From: Halomonas korlensis
Lineage (GTDB): Bacteria > Pseudomonadota > Gammaproteobacteria > Pseudomonadales > Halomonadaceae
DNA length: 64,000 nucleotides
Direction: 5' to 3'
Assembly (NCBI RefSeq): GCF_900116705.1
Contig: NZ_FPBP01000008.1
Span: 62,001 to 126,000 of the forward strand
Shown here: positions 26,901 through 36,002 of the stretch, in pieces
Numbering within the stretch: position 1 is the first letter of the stretch
Layout of the letters: every line of letters begins with the position of its first letter
Notes under the pieces: model-generated
Databases searched by the model: none
What the model was told of the DNA's origin: nothing
Seen by the model: only the letters and a program-made list of their open reading frames with translations
Made by a program: the position numbers and the translations under genes

Positions 26901-27860
26901 TCAGCCGCCAAGACGCAAGGTATCGGCCAGCCAGGGCAGTTCGCGGGTAATCTCGGCGACGAAACGACGCTCCAGCAGGCGGCGGCTGTCGGCGGCCAAC
27001 CGTGCCGGCAGGTCACCGAGCTCGTCGCGGCGCGCGACCAGGGTCAGCTGACGGGCCAGCGGTTCGGTGGGCAACGGCGCCACCTTGACGCGCAGGCCGG
27101 GCAAGCCGGCCTGGTAGAGGCACAGCGGCGTGGTGATCGCCCAGCCCACCCCCGCGCTGACCAGTCGCAACAACGCGAAGGTGTTGTCCAGGTGCAGGCG
27201 CGCCGGCAGCTCCAGCCGGCTCAGCCGCAGGTGTCGCTCGATTGCCTGACCGATCAGCGACTGGGGGGTATAGCGCATGAAATCGAGCTGGCGGGCCAGC
27301 CAGCGCATATTGTCCAGCGGGCCGGCGAAGCCCTCCGGCACCACCAGCACGAAAGGCTCGCCCAGCACGCCGTGGCGCTCCAGGCCGTCGTAGTTCTCCA
27401 GGCGATCATCGGAAATGATGATATCCACGTGGCGGGTAAGCAGCGCATGGCCATGCATGTGCGAGAGTCCGGTGGTCAGGGTGTAGTCGCGGGTGTGACG
27501 GCGGATGACCTCGATCAGCGGCTGGCCGACGGCGGTGGCCAGCGAGTCGACCAGCGCCACGCGCACCTGATGCAGATGCCCACCCTCCCCCGAGAGCAGC
27601 TCGCGGCGCGTGGCCCGGGCCTCCTCGAGCATCCTCCTGGCCCGGTCGTGGAACAGGCGCCCGGCGCTGGTGGGCTCCAGCGGCCGACTATGGCGCTTGA
27701 AGAGGGCGACGCCCAGCGCATGCTCGAGATTCGCCAGGCTCTGCGATACCGACGACTGCTTGAGCCCGAGCCGCCGGGCGGCGGCACTCTGGCTGCCCTG
27801 CTCGAGGGTTTCGACGAAGATCTCCATGCTGCGCAGGTCGAACCCGAAACCGTTTCGCAT
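26901..27860 (-). CDS. LysR-family transcriptional regulator
   Basis: Regulator of 319 residues: N-terminal helix-turn-helix (FVETLEQGSQSAAARRLGLKQSSVSQSLANLEHALG) and a LysR substrate-binding domain. It lies upstream of, and in the same direction as, the TRAP transporter and gamma-glutamylation genes, with the inverted repeat at 26820-26840 between them. It is therefore the likely activator of that operon, with the imported amine or a gamma-glutamyl intermediate as effector; this is inference. The start ATG at 27860 is preceded by GGAAGA, a weak ribosome site. Confidence 0.9.
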   Translation of the reverse strand: MRNGFGFDLRSMEIFVETLEQGSQSAAARRLGLKQSSVSQSLANLEHALGVALFKRHSRPLEPTSAGRLFHDRARRMLEEARATRRELLSGEGGHLHQVRVALVDSLATAVGQPLIEVIRRHTRDYTLTTGLSHMHGHALLTRHVDIIISDDRLENYDGLERHGVLGEPFVLVVPEGFAGPLDNMRWLARQLDFMRYTPQSLIGQAIERHLRLSRLELPARLHLDNTFALLRLVSAGVGWAITTPLCLYQAGLPGLRVKVAPLPTEPLARQLTLVARRDELGDLPARLAADSRRLLERRFVAEITRELPWLADTLRLGG

Positions 27861-28020
27861 TCTTCCTTCCTGTCTGTTGTTATTCTTCTTTGGGAGCGTG
27901 GCGTTTGCGGCCGAACGCAGCGGTTCCTCGGGTTCATGGCTATGTCGCTCAGGCGCGACAGGGAACTTAAGCCAATGTCTGCCGGTCGACCCCTTCCGTC
28001 AATGTCTCAATGAGGTTCCG

Positions 28021-28836
28021 ATGACCGATGTGGCACCCGCCCGTGCCGGGGTTGACCGCACGCGCCCTTCCTCTGCCTGGACCGGCTGGGGACAGTGGCT
28101 CGCCCTGATTACCATGACCACGGACCACCTGAGCCGTTATCTGCTGCCAGCTAGCTGGGAAATGGGCTGGGCCGGCTCTTCGATCGGCCGTATCGCCTTT
28201 CCGCTGTTCGCCGCCATGGTCGCCTGGCACGGGCTCTTCAATACTCGAAACCCGCTGCGCTACGCCCGCCGCATCCTGGTCATCGGTCTGGTCGCCCAGT
28301 TGCCCTACATGTTGATGCCGCGCGCCTCCGATGCACTCATCCTTAACATCTGCTTCACGCTGTCGTTGGGGCTGACGGGAGGCAGTTGGCTGCAGGGCCT
28401 GCCGACGCGGATTGCCACCGGCACGCTCGGCCAGGGACGCCTGGTCGCCGAGGTCGCGGCGGCACTGGGCCTCTGGTGGCTGGCTGGGTTCTGGGTCGAG
28501 TACGAACATTATGGGCTGCTGCTGATTCCGTTGTACATGCTGGCCATGCAGCGCCTGCATCTGGCCGGCGAGTCACTGCCCGAGCGGCTACAGGCCGCGG
28601 CACTGGCCCTTCCCGTGCTGGTCGTTGCCGGTCTGATGAACAGCTCCGACATGGCCAAGTCATTCACCGTCGCCACTTGCCTGGCCATGCTGTTGCTGGC
28701 TGCCGGCGCCCACAAGGCCATGCCCGCCGTACCCACCGCGATGCCACGCCGACTGTGGCTCGCCTGGTACCCCGCTCACTTCGTCGCGATCGCGCTCTGG
28801 CTATGGGTTGACGGGAGGTTGGCGGCCGGCGTGTGA
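28021..28836 (+). CDS. TraX-like integral membrane protein
   Basis: A 271-residue membrane protein of the TraX family, with about seven to eight hydrophobic segments. TMTTDHLSRYLLP and GRIAFPLFAAMVAWHGLFNTRNPLRYARRILVIGLVAQLPYML are the family hallmarks. In F plasmids TraX acetylates pilin; chromosomal members are stand-alone acyltransferase-3-like proteins of unknown target. No conjugation gene is near, so I do not infer a plasmid origin. The ATG at 28021 has GAGG five bases upstream; the frame is open further upstream inside the divergent LysR gene. A long hairpin follows. Confidence 0.85.
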   Translation: MTDVAPARAGVDRTRPSSAWTGWGQWLALITMTTDHLSRYLLPASWEMGWAGSSIGRIAFPLFAAMVAWHGLFNTRNPLRYARRILVIGLVAQLPYMLMPRASDALILNICFTLSLGLTGGSWLQGLPTRIATGTLGQGRLVAEVAAALGLWWLAGFWVEYEHYGLLLIPLYMLAMQRLHLAGESLPERLQAAALALPVLVVAGLMNSSDMAKSFTVATCLAMLLLAAGAHKAMPAVPTAMPRRLWLAWYPAHFVAIALWLWVDGRLAAGV

Positions 28837-28848
28837 TCCCGTTGCGCG

Positions 28849-28874
28849 CCAGGCCGTCGTTAGCAACGGCCTGG
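28849..28874 (+). terminator. Hairpin after the TraX-like gene
   Basis: Arms CCAGGCCGT (28849-28857) and ACGGCCTGG (28866-28874), 8-base loop, just past the stop. No T-run follows, so the terminator call is tentative. Confidence 0.4.
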
Positions 28875-28963
28875 CCGTCATCGAAACGCCTTCGTTCGTT
28901 CACAGCGCTGCAACCTGGCCTGCCCAGTCTGGAATGCCATGACACTCCTCTCTCCAGCGAGGC

Positions 28964-30988
28964 ATGACCATGACCCAGCATCAGCATCCCGGGCACGTCG
29001 ACCCGGTCCTCGCCGCCGGCGATGAACCCCTGAGCAACCCTTCTACCAACGATACCTTCGGCGATGTTCTCGATGCGCGCATCAGTCGTCGCGGCCTGCT
29101 ACGCGGCAGCTTGGCCGCAGCGGTGGCCGGTGCCATGGCCACTGCCCTGCCCTTCGGCTCGGTCCTGGCGGGGCAGGTCGCTCCGTCACGGCTTCTCGGC
29201 TTCAAGGCGGTACCGACCAGTGTCGGCGACGACGTCGTGGTGCCCGATGGCTACCGGGTGCAGAACTTGATCCCCTGGGGGACCCCGATTACCGGCGATT
29301 ACCCGGCCTTCGCCCCTGACGGCAGTGGCGAGGCGCAGGGCCAGCAGGTGGGCAGCCATCATGACGGCATGCACTTCTTCCCCCTCGACGGCAGCGCCGG
29401 CGACGGCCTGCTGGTGCTCAACCACGAGTACGTCGAGCCGCGCTTTCTGCACGGCGCAGCTGCGGGCCTGGCGCTCGACTCAAGCGGCTTTCCCTGCCAG
29501 CAGGATGGGTCCCGCGACACCGACCAGGTACTCAAGGAGCTCAACGCTCATGGGATCTCCATCGTGCGAATCCGCCGGGGCGATGCGGGGCAGTGGCAGG
29601 TCGTACGCGACGAGCGCAACCGCCGGGTGACCGCTCTCACCCCCGTTCGCCTGGCCGGCCCGGTAGCAAGCACCGAACACGTACAGACGCGTTACAGCCC
29701 CGACGGCACCATGACCCGCGGCACCCTCAGCAACTGCGCAAGCGGTGCCACGCCATGGCAGACCTACCTGGCCGCCGAGGAGAACTGGGCTGGCTACTTT
29801 GCCAATCAGGACACCGAGATCGACCGCCGCCAGGCGCGCTATGGCATCGCCACACGCGATACCAGTCGCTATCAATGGCATCGCGCCGTGGGCGGCGCCG
29901 ACGCGTTCGTGCGCTTCGATGCCAGCGCCCGGGGCGCCTCGGCGCGGGATGACTACCGTAATGAGCCCCATGCCTTCGGCTGGATGGTCGAGATCGACCC
30001 CATGGATCCCGCCTCCGTGCCGGTCAAGCGTACCCACCTGGGACGTTTCGCCCACGAGGGGGTGGTCTTCGCTCCCGCCGTGGAGGGCGAGCCGGTGGTC
30101 TGCTATTCCGGTGACGATGCTGCCTTCGAGTACATCTACAAGTTCGTCTCGCGCCGGCCCTACCACGCCGCCAGCGCCGATGGGTCGCTGCTCGACGAAG
30201 GCACCCTGTATGTGGCCCGCTTCCACGGCGATGGCGAGGGCGAATGGCTGGCCCTGGCGCCTGGCCGCAACGGCCTGACCGCGGAGAACGGCTTTGCTGA
30301 TCTCGCTGACATCCTGGTCAATACCCGGAGTGCCGCCGACGCCGTTGGGGCCACCAGGATGGATCGCCCCGAGTGGGGCGCCGTGGACCCCCACACTGGC
30401 CGGGTCTATTTCACCCTGACCAAGAACCCGCAACGCGAAATCGAAGAGGTGAATGCTGCCAATCCGCGTCCAGGCAACGACCTGGGCCACATCATCTGCT
30501 GGCAAGAGGATGGCACCCACGCCGCCGAGCGCTTCACCTGGGACCTGTTCGTGCTGGCCGGCGACCAGCACGGCAGCCGTGATCCAAACGGAGAGCCGCT
30601 GGACCAGGACGCCATCCTCGCCAACCCCGACGGACTCTGGATCGACCCCGACCGCCGCGTCTGGATCCAGACCGACATCAGTGAGTCGACACTCAATACC
30701 GGTATCCACGAGGTGTTCGGCAACAACCAGATGCTGGCTGCCGACCCGGAAACCGGCGAGATTCGACGCTTCCTCACCGGCCCCGTGGGTCAGGAGATCA
30801 CTGGTATTGCCATCACGCCGGACCAGCGCAGCATGTTCGTCAATATCCAGCACCCCGGGGCCACCACCACCGCCGAGGCCTTCGCCGAGGGGCGCCTTGC
30901 CAGCCACTGGCCGGAGTGGAACAACGCCATTCCACGCTCGGCCACTCTGGTGATCACCCGCGAGGACGGTGGCATCATCGGTGCTTGA
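28964..30988 (+). CDS. phoX: PhoX-family phosphatase (DUF839, Tat-exported)
   Basis: A 674-residue exported enzyme of the PhoX family, which hydrolyses phosphate esters using Fe and Ca. The Tat signal reads SRRGLLRGSLAAAVAG, about 40 residues in, a long n-region typical for PhoX. Inside are conserved segments: PVRLAGPVASTEHVQTRYSPDG, GTLSNCASGATPWQTYLAAEENWAGYF, RPEWGAVDPHTGRVYFTLTKN and DGLWIDPDRRVWIQTD. No Pho box could be recognised upstream. An ATG six bases downstream (28970) is a possible alternative start. It is convergent with the antiporter gene, 39 bases apart. Confidence 0.9.
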   Translation: MTMTQHQHPGHVDPVLAAGDEPLSNPSTNDTFGDVLDARISRRGLLRGSLAAAVAGAMATALPFGSVLAGQVAPSRLLGFKAVPTSVGDDVVVPDGYRVQNLIPWGTPITGDYPAFAPDGSGEAQGQQVGSHHDGMHFFPLDGSAGDGLLVLNHEYVEPRFLHGAAAGLALDSSGFPCQQDGSRDTDQVLKELNAHGISIVRIRRGDAGQWQVVRDERNRRVTALTPVRLAGPVASTEHVQTRYSPDGTMTRGTLSNCASGATPWQTYLAAEENWAGYFANQDTEIDRRQARYGIATRDTSRYQWHRAVGGADAFVRFDASARGASARDDYRNEPHAFGWMVEIDPMDPASVPVKRTHLGRFAHEGVVFAPAVEGEPVVCYSGDDAAFEYIYKFVSRRPYHAASADGSLLDEGTLYVARFHGDGEGEWLALAPGRNGLTAENGFADLADILVNTRSAADAVGATRMDRPEWGAVDPHTGRVYFTLTKNPQREIEEVNAANPRPGNDLGHIICWQEDGTHAAERFTWDLFVLAGDQHGSRDPNGEPLDQDAILANPDGLWIDPDRRVWIQTDISESTLNTGIHEVFGNNQMLAADPETGEIRRFLTGPVGQEITGIAITPDQRSMFVNIQHPGATTTAEAFAEGRLASHWPEWNNAIPRSATLVITREDGGIIGA

Positions 30989-31027
30989 CCCAGGCCGTCC
31001 ACAACCATCGAGGCTCCGCAAGGACCG

Positions 31028-32230
31028 TCAGCCGAGCACCCGCCTGACCAGCAGCGGCCCGAGAACTTCGAAGACCACGGTCGAGGCCACCACCGCCGAG
31101 AGCAGCACCGGGCCGTGCTCGGGAAAACGTTCGGCAGCGAGCAACGCCATACCCATCGCGACCCCCGCTTGGGGGGTCAGCGCCAGACCGAGGTTCCCCG
31201 GCAGCTCGGCCTGGCGCTCCCGGGCGAGGCGAACGCCGAGCATGCCGCCTAGATAGCGCCCCGCCAGGCGCAGCAGGATGTAGGCCAGGGTCAGGCCGAG
31301 CGCCTCGTCCAGGTGGTAGAGGTCGATGCTGGCGCCCGAGAGCACGAAGAAAAACACCAGGAAGGGCCACTCGATATGCTCTATCTCGTTGAACGAGCGG
31401 GTGTGGTGGCTAGAGAGATTGGCCACCAGGGCCCCAGCGAGCATGGCGGCCAGCAGCGACGAGACCCCCAGCCAGGCGGAGCTCCCGGCCAGCAGCAGGA
31501 TCAGCGCAATGGCCTCGACCTGGGTCGGCTCCCCCGGGCGCAGCCGGCCGGTCAGCCAGGCAGCCGGCAGCCCGATCGCGGCTCCCAGCAGTATTGCCCC
31601 GCCCAACTCCCAGGTCGCATGCAGCAGTGCCATTCCCCCATCGCCCGACAGCCACCAGCCGAGCAGCGCCATGGCCAGGCCAAAGGCCAGGATGCCCCAA
31701 CCGTCGTCGATCGCGACGATTCCCAGTAGTAGTCGGGCGCGCAGCCGGCTGTCGCCGCTCTCATGGATCGTTTCGCTGACCGCCGCCGGGTCGGTGGCCA
31801 CGGAGATGGCGGCCAGCGACACCGCCACCGCCAGCGGGAATCCCAGCGCCAGCAGGCCGAGGCCGACGGACAGCACCCCGGCCAGGATCACCGACAGCGA
31901 GACGATCAGGATCAGCGAGCCGGTGCTGCGCAGACGATCCAGCGTCAGCTCGCCGCCGAGCAGGAAGGCCACCATCACCAGTGCCACCTGGATCAGCGGC
32001 TCGGCCACGCCATCCAGCGGCCGCGCATCGGGCTGGCTCAGGCCCCATTGCTGGATGACCGCCACCCCGACGCCCACCAGCACTAGCAGCGAGATGCGCG
32101 GCAGGCGAGTTCGGCTGGCTACCACGTCGGCGAGGATACTCGTGGAGAGGATCACCCCCAGCATCACCAGGCTGGCCGCGGCAAAACTCGGCTCGACGGG
32201 CAGCCAGGAGAGTGTGTCGGGGAGAGTCAC
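31028..32230 (-). CDS. Cation:proton antiporter (CPA family, NhaP/KefB-like)
   Basis: A 400-residue membrane protein with about 12 hydrophobic segments and the two discontinuous-helix signatures of Na+/H+ exchangers: ISVATDPAAVSETI and LGIVAIDDGWGILAFGLA, the latter carrying the paired aspartates. It lacks the C-terminal TrkA domains of KefB. It would exchange Na+ or K+ for protons and fits a halotolerant lifestyle. The start codon is GTG at 32230, with a weak ribosome site. The gene downstream on the minus strand is absent; PhoX is convergent. Confidence 0.88.
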   Translation of the reverse strand: MTLPDTLSWLPVEPSFAAASLVMLGVILSTSILADVVASRTRLPRISLLVLVGVGVAVIQQWGLSQPDARPLDGVAEPLIQVALVMVAFLLGGELTLDRLRSTGSLILIVSLSVILAGVLSVGLGLLALGFPLAVAVSLAAISVATDPAAVSETIHESGDSRLRARLLLGIVAIDDGWGILAFGLAMALLGWWLSGDGGMALLHATWELGGAILLGAAIGLPAAWLTGRLRPGEPTQVEAIALILLLAGSSAWLGVSSLLAAMLAGALVANLSSHHTRSFNEIEHIEWPFLVFFFVLSGASIDLYHLDEALGLTLAYILLRLAGRYLGGMLGVRLARERQAELPGNLGLALTPQAGVAMGMALLAAERFPEHGPVLLSAVVASTVVFEVLGPLLVRRVLG

Positions 32231-32297
32231 CTTGACGTTTCCTCATCGGTCTGGGGCCTGGCGTAAAGCCCCCAGCCAAGCATGGGGACGCAACCGC

Positions 32298-32651
32298 CTA
32301 GTCGACCAGCCGCCCTACCCGGAAGCGCTCCAGCATGCCCTCGGCGAAGCTGCTGTGGGGCCGGCCGGGGCGCTTGTTGTCCCAGGCCTCGCTGGCATCA
32401 CGGCCGCACCACTCGAGCATCACCGCCGCGGGAGTCGGATGGTCGGCGATGAAACCGGTGACGTCATAGACCGTACCGTGGATGGCCTTCCAGCAGCTCT
32501 CGGCGCTATCGTGCCGGGCCAGCTCCTCACGGGTGATGCCCTCAGGGTCGCTGGGGACGACCGCATCCGGCGAGGAAAGTGCATTGACCGAGACCAGGGT
32601 CAGCACGCTGGAAAGGAAAGCGATGAAGGCAGTGTAGGCAACGGTATTCAC
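32298..32651 (-). CDS. Cytochrome b5-like heme-binding protein, membrane-anchored or exported
   Basis: A 117-residue protein with an N-terminal hydrophobic signal or anchor (residues 5-25) and a cytochrome b5-like domain. The axial histidines are those of ADHPTPAAVMLEWCG, where the usual HPGG has become HPTP, and GRPHSSFAEG. The start GTG at 32651 overlaps the stop of the ferric-reductase-like gene by 4 bases. The pair probably form an electron-transfer unit in which the flavoprotein reduces the heme, but the final acceptor is not known. The domain is short and somewhat divergent. Confidence 0.8.
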   Translation of the reverse strand: MNTVAYTAFIAFLSSVLTLVSVNALSSPDAVVPSDPEGITREELARHDSAESCWKAIHGTVYDVTGFIADHPTPAAVMLEWCGRDASEAWDNKRPGRPHSSFAEGMLERFRVGRLVD

Positions 32652-33940
32652 AGGAAATCGAGAACCTCGCTATGGATGCGTGAGCGCGGCACTCCCTGGC
32701 CGGTGAGCAGCCGCATCAGATGAGCGTTCATGGCCGGCGGGCCACAGAGGTGTATCTCCCGCTCGGCGAAGCCGGGGCAGTGCTCGACGAGGAAGGCCAC
32801 ATCAAGGGCTCCCCTCTCAAGATAGTCGTGCACCACCACCGAGAAACCCGCCAGCCGCTCGGCGATCGACTCAAGCTCGTCCAGGTAGTAGGCCCGCTCC
32901 CGACGGTTGGTCAGGTAGATCAGTAACACCTGCGCTGCCACCACCCCGCGGGCCACCAAATCGCGGGCGCCGCCGACGAAGGGCGTGATGCCGATGCCCC
33001 CGCCAAGCCAGAGCCGGTGGCGCCCCGATGGATGACGACCATAGAAGTCACCGTAGGGGCCCTCGACCCGCGCTATCGAGCCCGGCGTCACTGTCTGCAG
33101 GGCGTGGCTGGCATCGCCCAGATCCTTGATGCCGATGCGCAGGCGGTCATCGGCCGGGGCCGAGGTAATGGTATAGGGATGCTCCTCGCCGCGACCGGCC
33201 GCCAGCGTCTTGTCCAACGGGGTCAGGTAGAGGAATTGCCCGGGCTCGTGGACCAGCCGTCGCCCCTGCGGGGCGAGCACCAGTTCCACCACCCCGCGGG
33301 CCAGAGGCTCCACCGCCTCGATGCGGTAGGCCAGCCGCGCCTGGCGCGAACCCAACTTGCGCCAGGCGATAGCCGCGAGGCCAGCCATCCCCAGCAGCCA
33401 CCAGGGCCAGGTCTCCCCCGCCAGCGGCAGGGCGTGAGCCAGGGCCAGCAGTAGGGCAACGGCTGACACTAGGTGAAGACGCTTCCAGGCCTGGTAGCGG
33501 GGCCGGCCGAAGAAGCCGAACGTGGGGGCGAGGAAGAGCACCATCGCCAGCCATGCCAGCCAGCCGAGCCAGATGACACCCCGAGAAAACGGCGGGAAGA
33601 GCACCTCCACCGCCACCGGCAGCCCCAGTGGCACCGCCGCCAGCGCCAGCGCCAGAGCGTGGACCATTAGCAGCACGAAGGCGCCAAAGCCCAGCCCGTG
33701 GTGCAACCGCCAGAGCCGGGCCAGCCCCCCGAAGGGACGATCCCAACCCGGCACCCGGATGCTGATCGCCGCCGCCAGCAGCAACATGGCGAGCCCCAGG
33801 ATCCCCGTGACGCGGCCGGTCCAGGCCAGCCAGTCGCCGGCTTCGTTGGCGGGCCAGCCCAGCCGTGGCAGGGCTACCACCAGCGGCAGCAGCACGGCCG
33901 CCGCCAAGGCAAGATCGCCCGCCCTCGGATGGTATCGCAT
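32648..33940 (-). CDS. Ferric reductase-like transmembrane and FAD/NAD(P)-binding oxidoreductase
   Basis: A 430-residue membrane flavoprotein. The N-terminal half has about six hydrophobic helices with spaced histidines (LWRLHHGLGF, LLMVHALALAL, WKRLHLVSAVALLLALAHALPL) that can hold two hemes, as in NADPH-oxidase-like proteins. The C-terminal half is a ferredoxin-NADP-reductase domain with HPYTITSAP (FAD), VEGPYGDFYG, GGGIGITPFVGGARDL and LCGPPAMNAHLM (NAD(P)H). The ATG at 33940 has GGAG five bases upstream; the open frame starts at 33970. It is coupled to the downstream b5-like gene by a 4-base overlap. The electron acceptor (iron, oxygen or the b5-like protein) is undetermined. Confidence 0.85.
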   Translation of the reverse strand: MRYHPRAGDLALAAAVLLPLVVALPRLGWPANEAGDWLAWTGRVTGILGLAMLLLAAAISIRVPGWDRPFGGLARLWRLHHGLGFGAFVLLMVHALALALAAVPLGLPVAVEVLFPPFSRGVIWLGWLAWLAMVLFLAPTFGFFGRPRYQAWKRLHLVSAVALLLALAHALPLAGETWPWWLLGMAGLAAIAWRKLGSRQARLAYRIEAVEPLARGVVELVLAPQGRRLVHEPGQFLYLTPLDKTLAAGRGEEHPYTITSAPADDRLRIGIKDLGDASHALQTVTPGSIARVEGPYGDFYGRHPSGRHRLWLGGGIGITPFVGGARDLVARGVVAAQVLLIYLTNRRERAYYLDELESIAERLAGFSVVVHDYLERGALDVAFLVEHCPGFAEREIHLCGPPAMNAHLMRLLTGQGVPRSRIHSEVLDFL

Positions 33941-34054
33941 CTCCTCTCCCCTGCACCGTGATCCCCTCACTTTGTTGCCCTGCCAGTACCGGGATCAATG
34001 AAAAGCGTCACGAGTCAACGCTTCCTTGATCCCGGTCAGATGGGGCCCGGAAAC

Positions 34055-34086
34055 GCCGAAGGCCCCGAACATGCGGGGCCTTCGGC
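34055..34086 (-). terminator. Terminator downstream of purK
   Basis: Perfect 13-bp stem: GCCGAAGGCCCCG (34055-34067) and CGGGGCCTTCGGC (34074-34086), with a 6-base loop and GTTT beyond on the minus strand. It ends the purEK transcript 22 bases past the purK stop. Confidence 0.75.
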
Positions 34087-34108
34087 ATTCAGGGGGGACG
34101 AGCCGTTT

Positions 34109-35221
34109 CTACTCGAAGCTGAAGCGCGGCGCCGGGGCGTCGGGCAACAGGGCCGCGCAGGCGCGTACCTTCCCCAGCAGCTCGCCGTGGGTTGGCGCCA
34201 ACAGATTGACGTGGCCCAGCTTGCGCCCGGCCCGCTCGCTCTTGTCGTAGCGATGCAGGTGGGCGTCCTCGATGGCGAGTATCTGCGCGGGGTCGCCCTC
34301 GCGGCCGATCACGTTGACCATGCAGGTGGGCATGCGCGCCGAGGTATCGCCCAGCGGTAACCCTTGGATGGCACGCAGGTGGTTCTCGAACTGGCTGGTC
34401 ACCGCGCCGTCGATCGACCAGTGGCCCGAGTTGTGTACGCGGGGCGCCATCTCGTTGGCCAGCAGGCTGCCATCGGCGCACTGGAAGAGCTCCAGGGTCA
34501 GCACGCCCACGTAGTCGAGCTCGTCGAGCAGGGCACGGATGTAGCCATCCGCGATCTGCTCGACCCCCTCGTCCAGGTCCGGCAGGGGCGCGATGGAGTA
34601 GCGCAGGATGCCGTCCACGTGCTGGTTCTCGGCCATCGGATAGAAAACCACCTCGCCGTCACGACCGCGCACGGCGATGATCGACACCTCGCGCACGAAG
34701 TCGACAAAGGCCTCCACGACCAGCCGCGGGTGGTTGATCGCGCGCCAGGCGTCATGGGCCTCGCCGGGGTCCTTGAGCACCGCCTGGCCCTTGCCGTCAT
34801 AGCCCTCAGTGACCGACTTGGCCACCACCGGGCAGCCCAGCTCGCGGGCCGCGGCCTCCAGCTCGTCGGCATGCTCCACCAAGCGGTAGGCCGGAGTGGG
34901 GATGCCCAGGCGGTCGAACAGCGCCTTCTCCTCGGCACGGTTCTGGCAGACACGGATCGCCTCGCTGGAGGGATAGACCGGCCTGACCTCCTCAATGGCC
35001 TGCACCAGCGAGACCGGCAGGTGCTCGAACTCGTAAGTGACGAGATCCACCTTATCCAGGAAGGCCTCGAGGTGCTTCCTGTCGGTATCGATGATCACAT
35101 CACCGATGCCGGCGCTGGGGTGGCCGGTGGTGTCGAGGAAGGTAAAGCGGTTGGCCAGGGGATAGCCGGCGAGTGCCAGCATGCGGCCAAGCTGGCCGGC
35201 ACCCAGGATGCCAATGTTCAT
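34109..35221 (-). CDS. purK: N5-carboxyaminoimidazole ribonucleotide synthase PurK
   Basis: ATP-grasp enzyme of 370 residues that converts AIR and bicarbonate to N5-CAIR in purine synthesis. It starts with the nucleotide-binding [16 protein letters not shown], has [16 protein letters not shown] for the ATP-grasp loop, and [43 protein letters not shown] carrying the metal-binding and substrate residues. It lies 24 bases downstream of purE, the standard order, and the products act consecutively. Confidence 0.95.
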   Translation of the reverse strand: [370 protein letters not shown]

Positions 35222-35245
35222 GTCGTCTCTCCTGTCGCTCGGCTA

Positions 35246-35752
35246 TCACTCGCCCCGGGGGTCGGGATTGTCGAGTACCTTGCGGGTCTGCTCGGCGCGA
35301 AAGGCGTCGACCGCGGCACGCACCCCGGCATCCTGCAGCGCAATGATCTGGGCGGCCAGCAGGCCGGCGTTAGTCGCCCCGGGTTTGCCGATGGCGAGCG
35401 TGCCCACGGCGATCCCCCCGGGCATCTGGGCGATCGAGAGCAGGGAGTCGAGTCCCTTGAGCGACTTGGACTCCACTGGCACGCCAAGCACCGGCAGCGG
35501 CGTCTGGGATGCCACCATACCCGGTAGATGGGCCGCCCCGCCGGCCCCGGCGATGATCACCTGCAGGCCCCGCCCGGCGGCGCCCTTGGCGTAATCGAAA
35601 AGCAGGTCCGGCGTGCGATGAGCGGAGACCACGCGTGTCTCGAAGGCCACGCCCAATTGCTCGAGCATCGCCACAGCATGTTCCATGACCGGCCAATCGG
35701 ATTTTGACCCCATGATCACGCCAACCCGTGGCGCCTGGTGCGACGACTGCAT
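35246..35752 (-). CDS. purE: N5-carboxyaminoimidazole ribonucleotide mutase PurE (class I)
   Basis: Small mutase of 168 residues that converts N5-CAIR to CAIR, next to PurK in the pathway. [17 protein letters not shown] and [37 protein letters not shown] are the class I hallmarks, with the catalytic His in SAHRT. The ATG at 35752 with GGAG upstream gives the usual length; the frame is open to 35866, an upstream extension without homology. It is the first gene of the purEK operon. Confidence 0.95.
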   Translation of the reverse strand: MQSSHQAPRVGVIMGSKSDWPVMEHAVAMLEQLGVAFETRVVSAHRTPDLLFDYAKGAAGRGLQVIIAGAGGAAHLPGMVASQTPLPVLGVPVESKSLKGLDSLLSIAQMPGGIAVGTLAIGKPGATNAGLLAAQIIALQDAGVRAAVDAFRAEQTRKVLDNPDPRGE

Positions 35753-35879
35753 GGACAACTCTCCCGATGATGATGTCGCGACACGCAACGACGGCCCGAC
35801 AACACAAGCATAGCCGCCCGAAAACCGCGCAGCATACCGCCTCCCGCGGGCCGTGGAAAGCCTCACTGCCTGTCGCTGT

Positions 35880-35897
35880 CGTTGTCAGGCGACAACG
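35880..35897. promoter_or_regulatory. 7-bp inverted repeat between purE and the lipoprotein gene
   Basis: Arms CGTTGTC (35880-35886) and GACAACG (35891-35897) separated by AGGC. It lies in the divergent gap 106 bases before the lipoprotein start. It could be an operator or an RNA hairpin; no regulator can be named. Confidence 0.3.
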
Positions 35898-36002
35898 CTT
35901 GCACCCTTGTTGCGCCCTCTCGGGACGACTATCCCTTAGTCTTGGGCAATGAAACGTCGCTCGTGAATCCTCACGAGCCTTATCCCGGGAAGGAGACACA
36001 AC

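Noticed and set aside
28021-28836. Conjugation-related element suggested by the TraX-like gene
   Set aside because: No other transfer, relaxase or plasmid genes are near; chromosomal TraX-like proteins are common.
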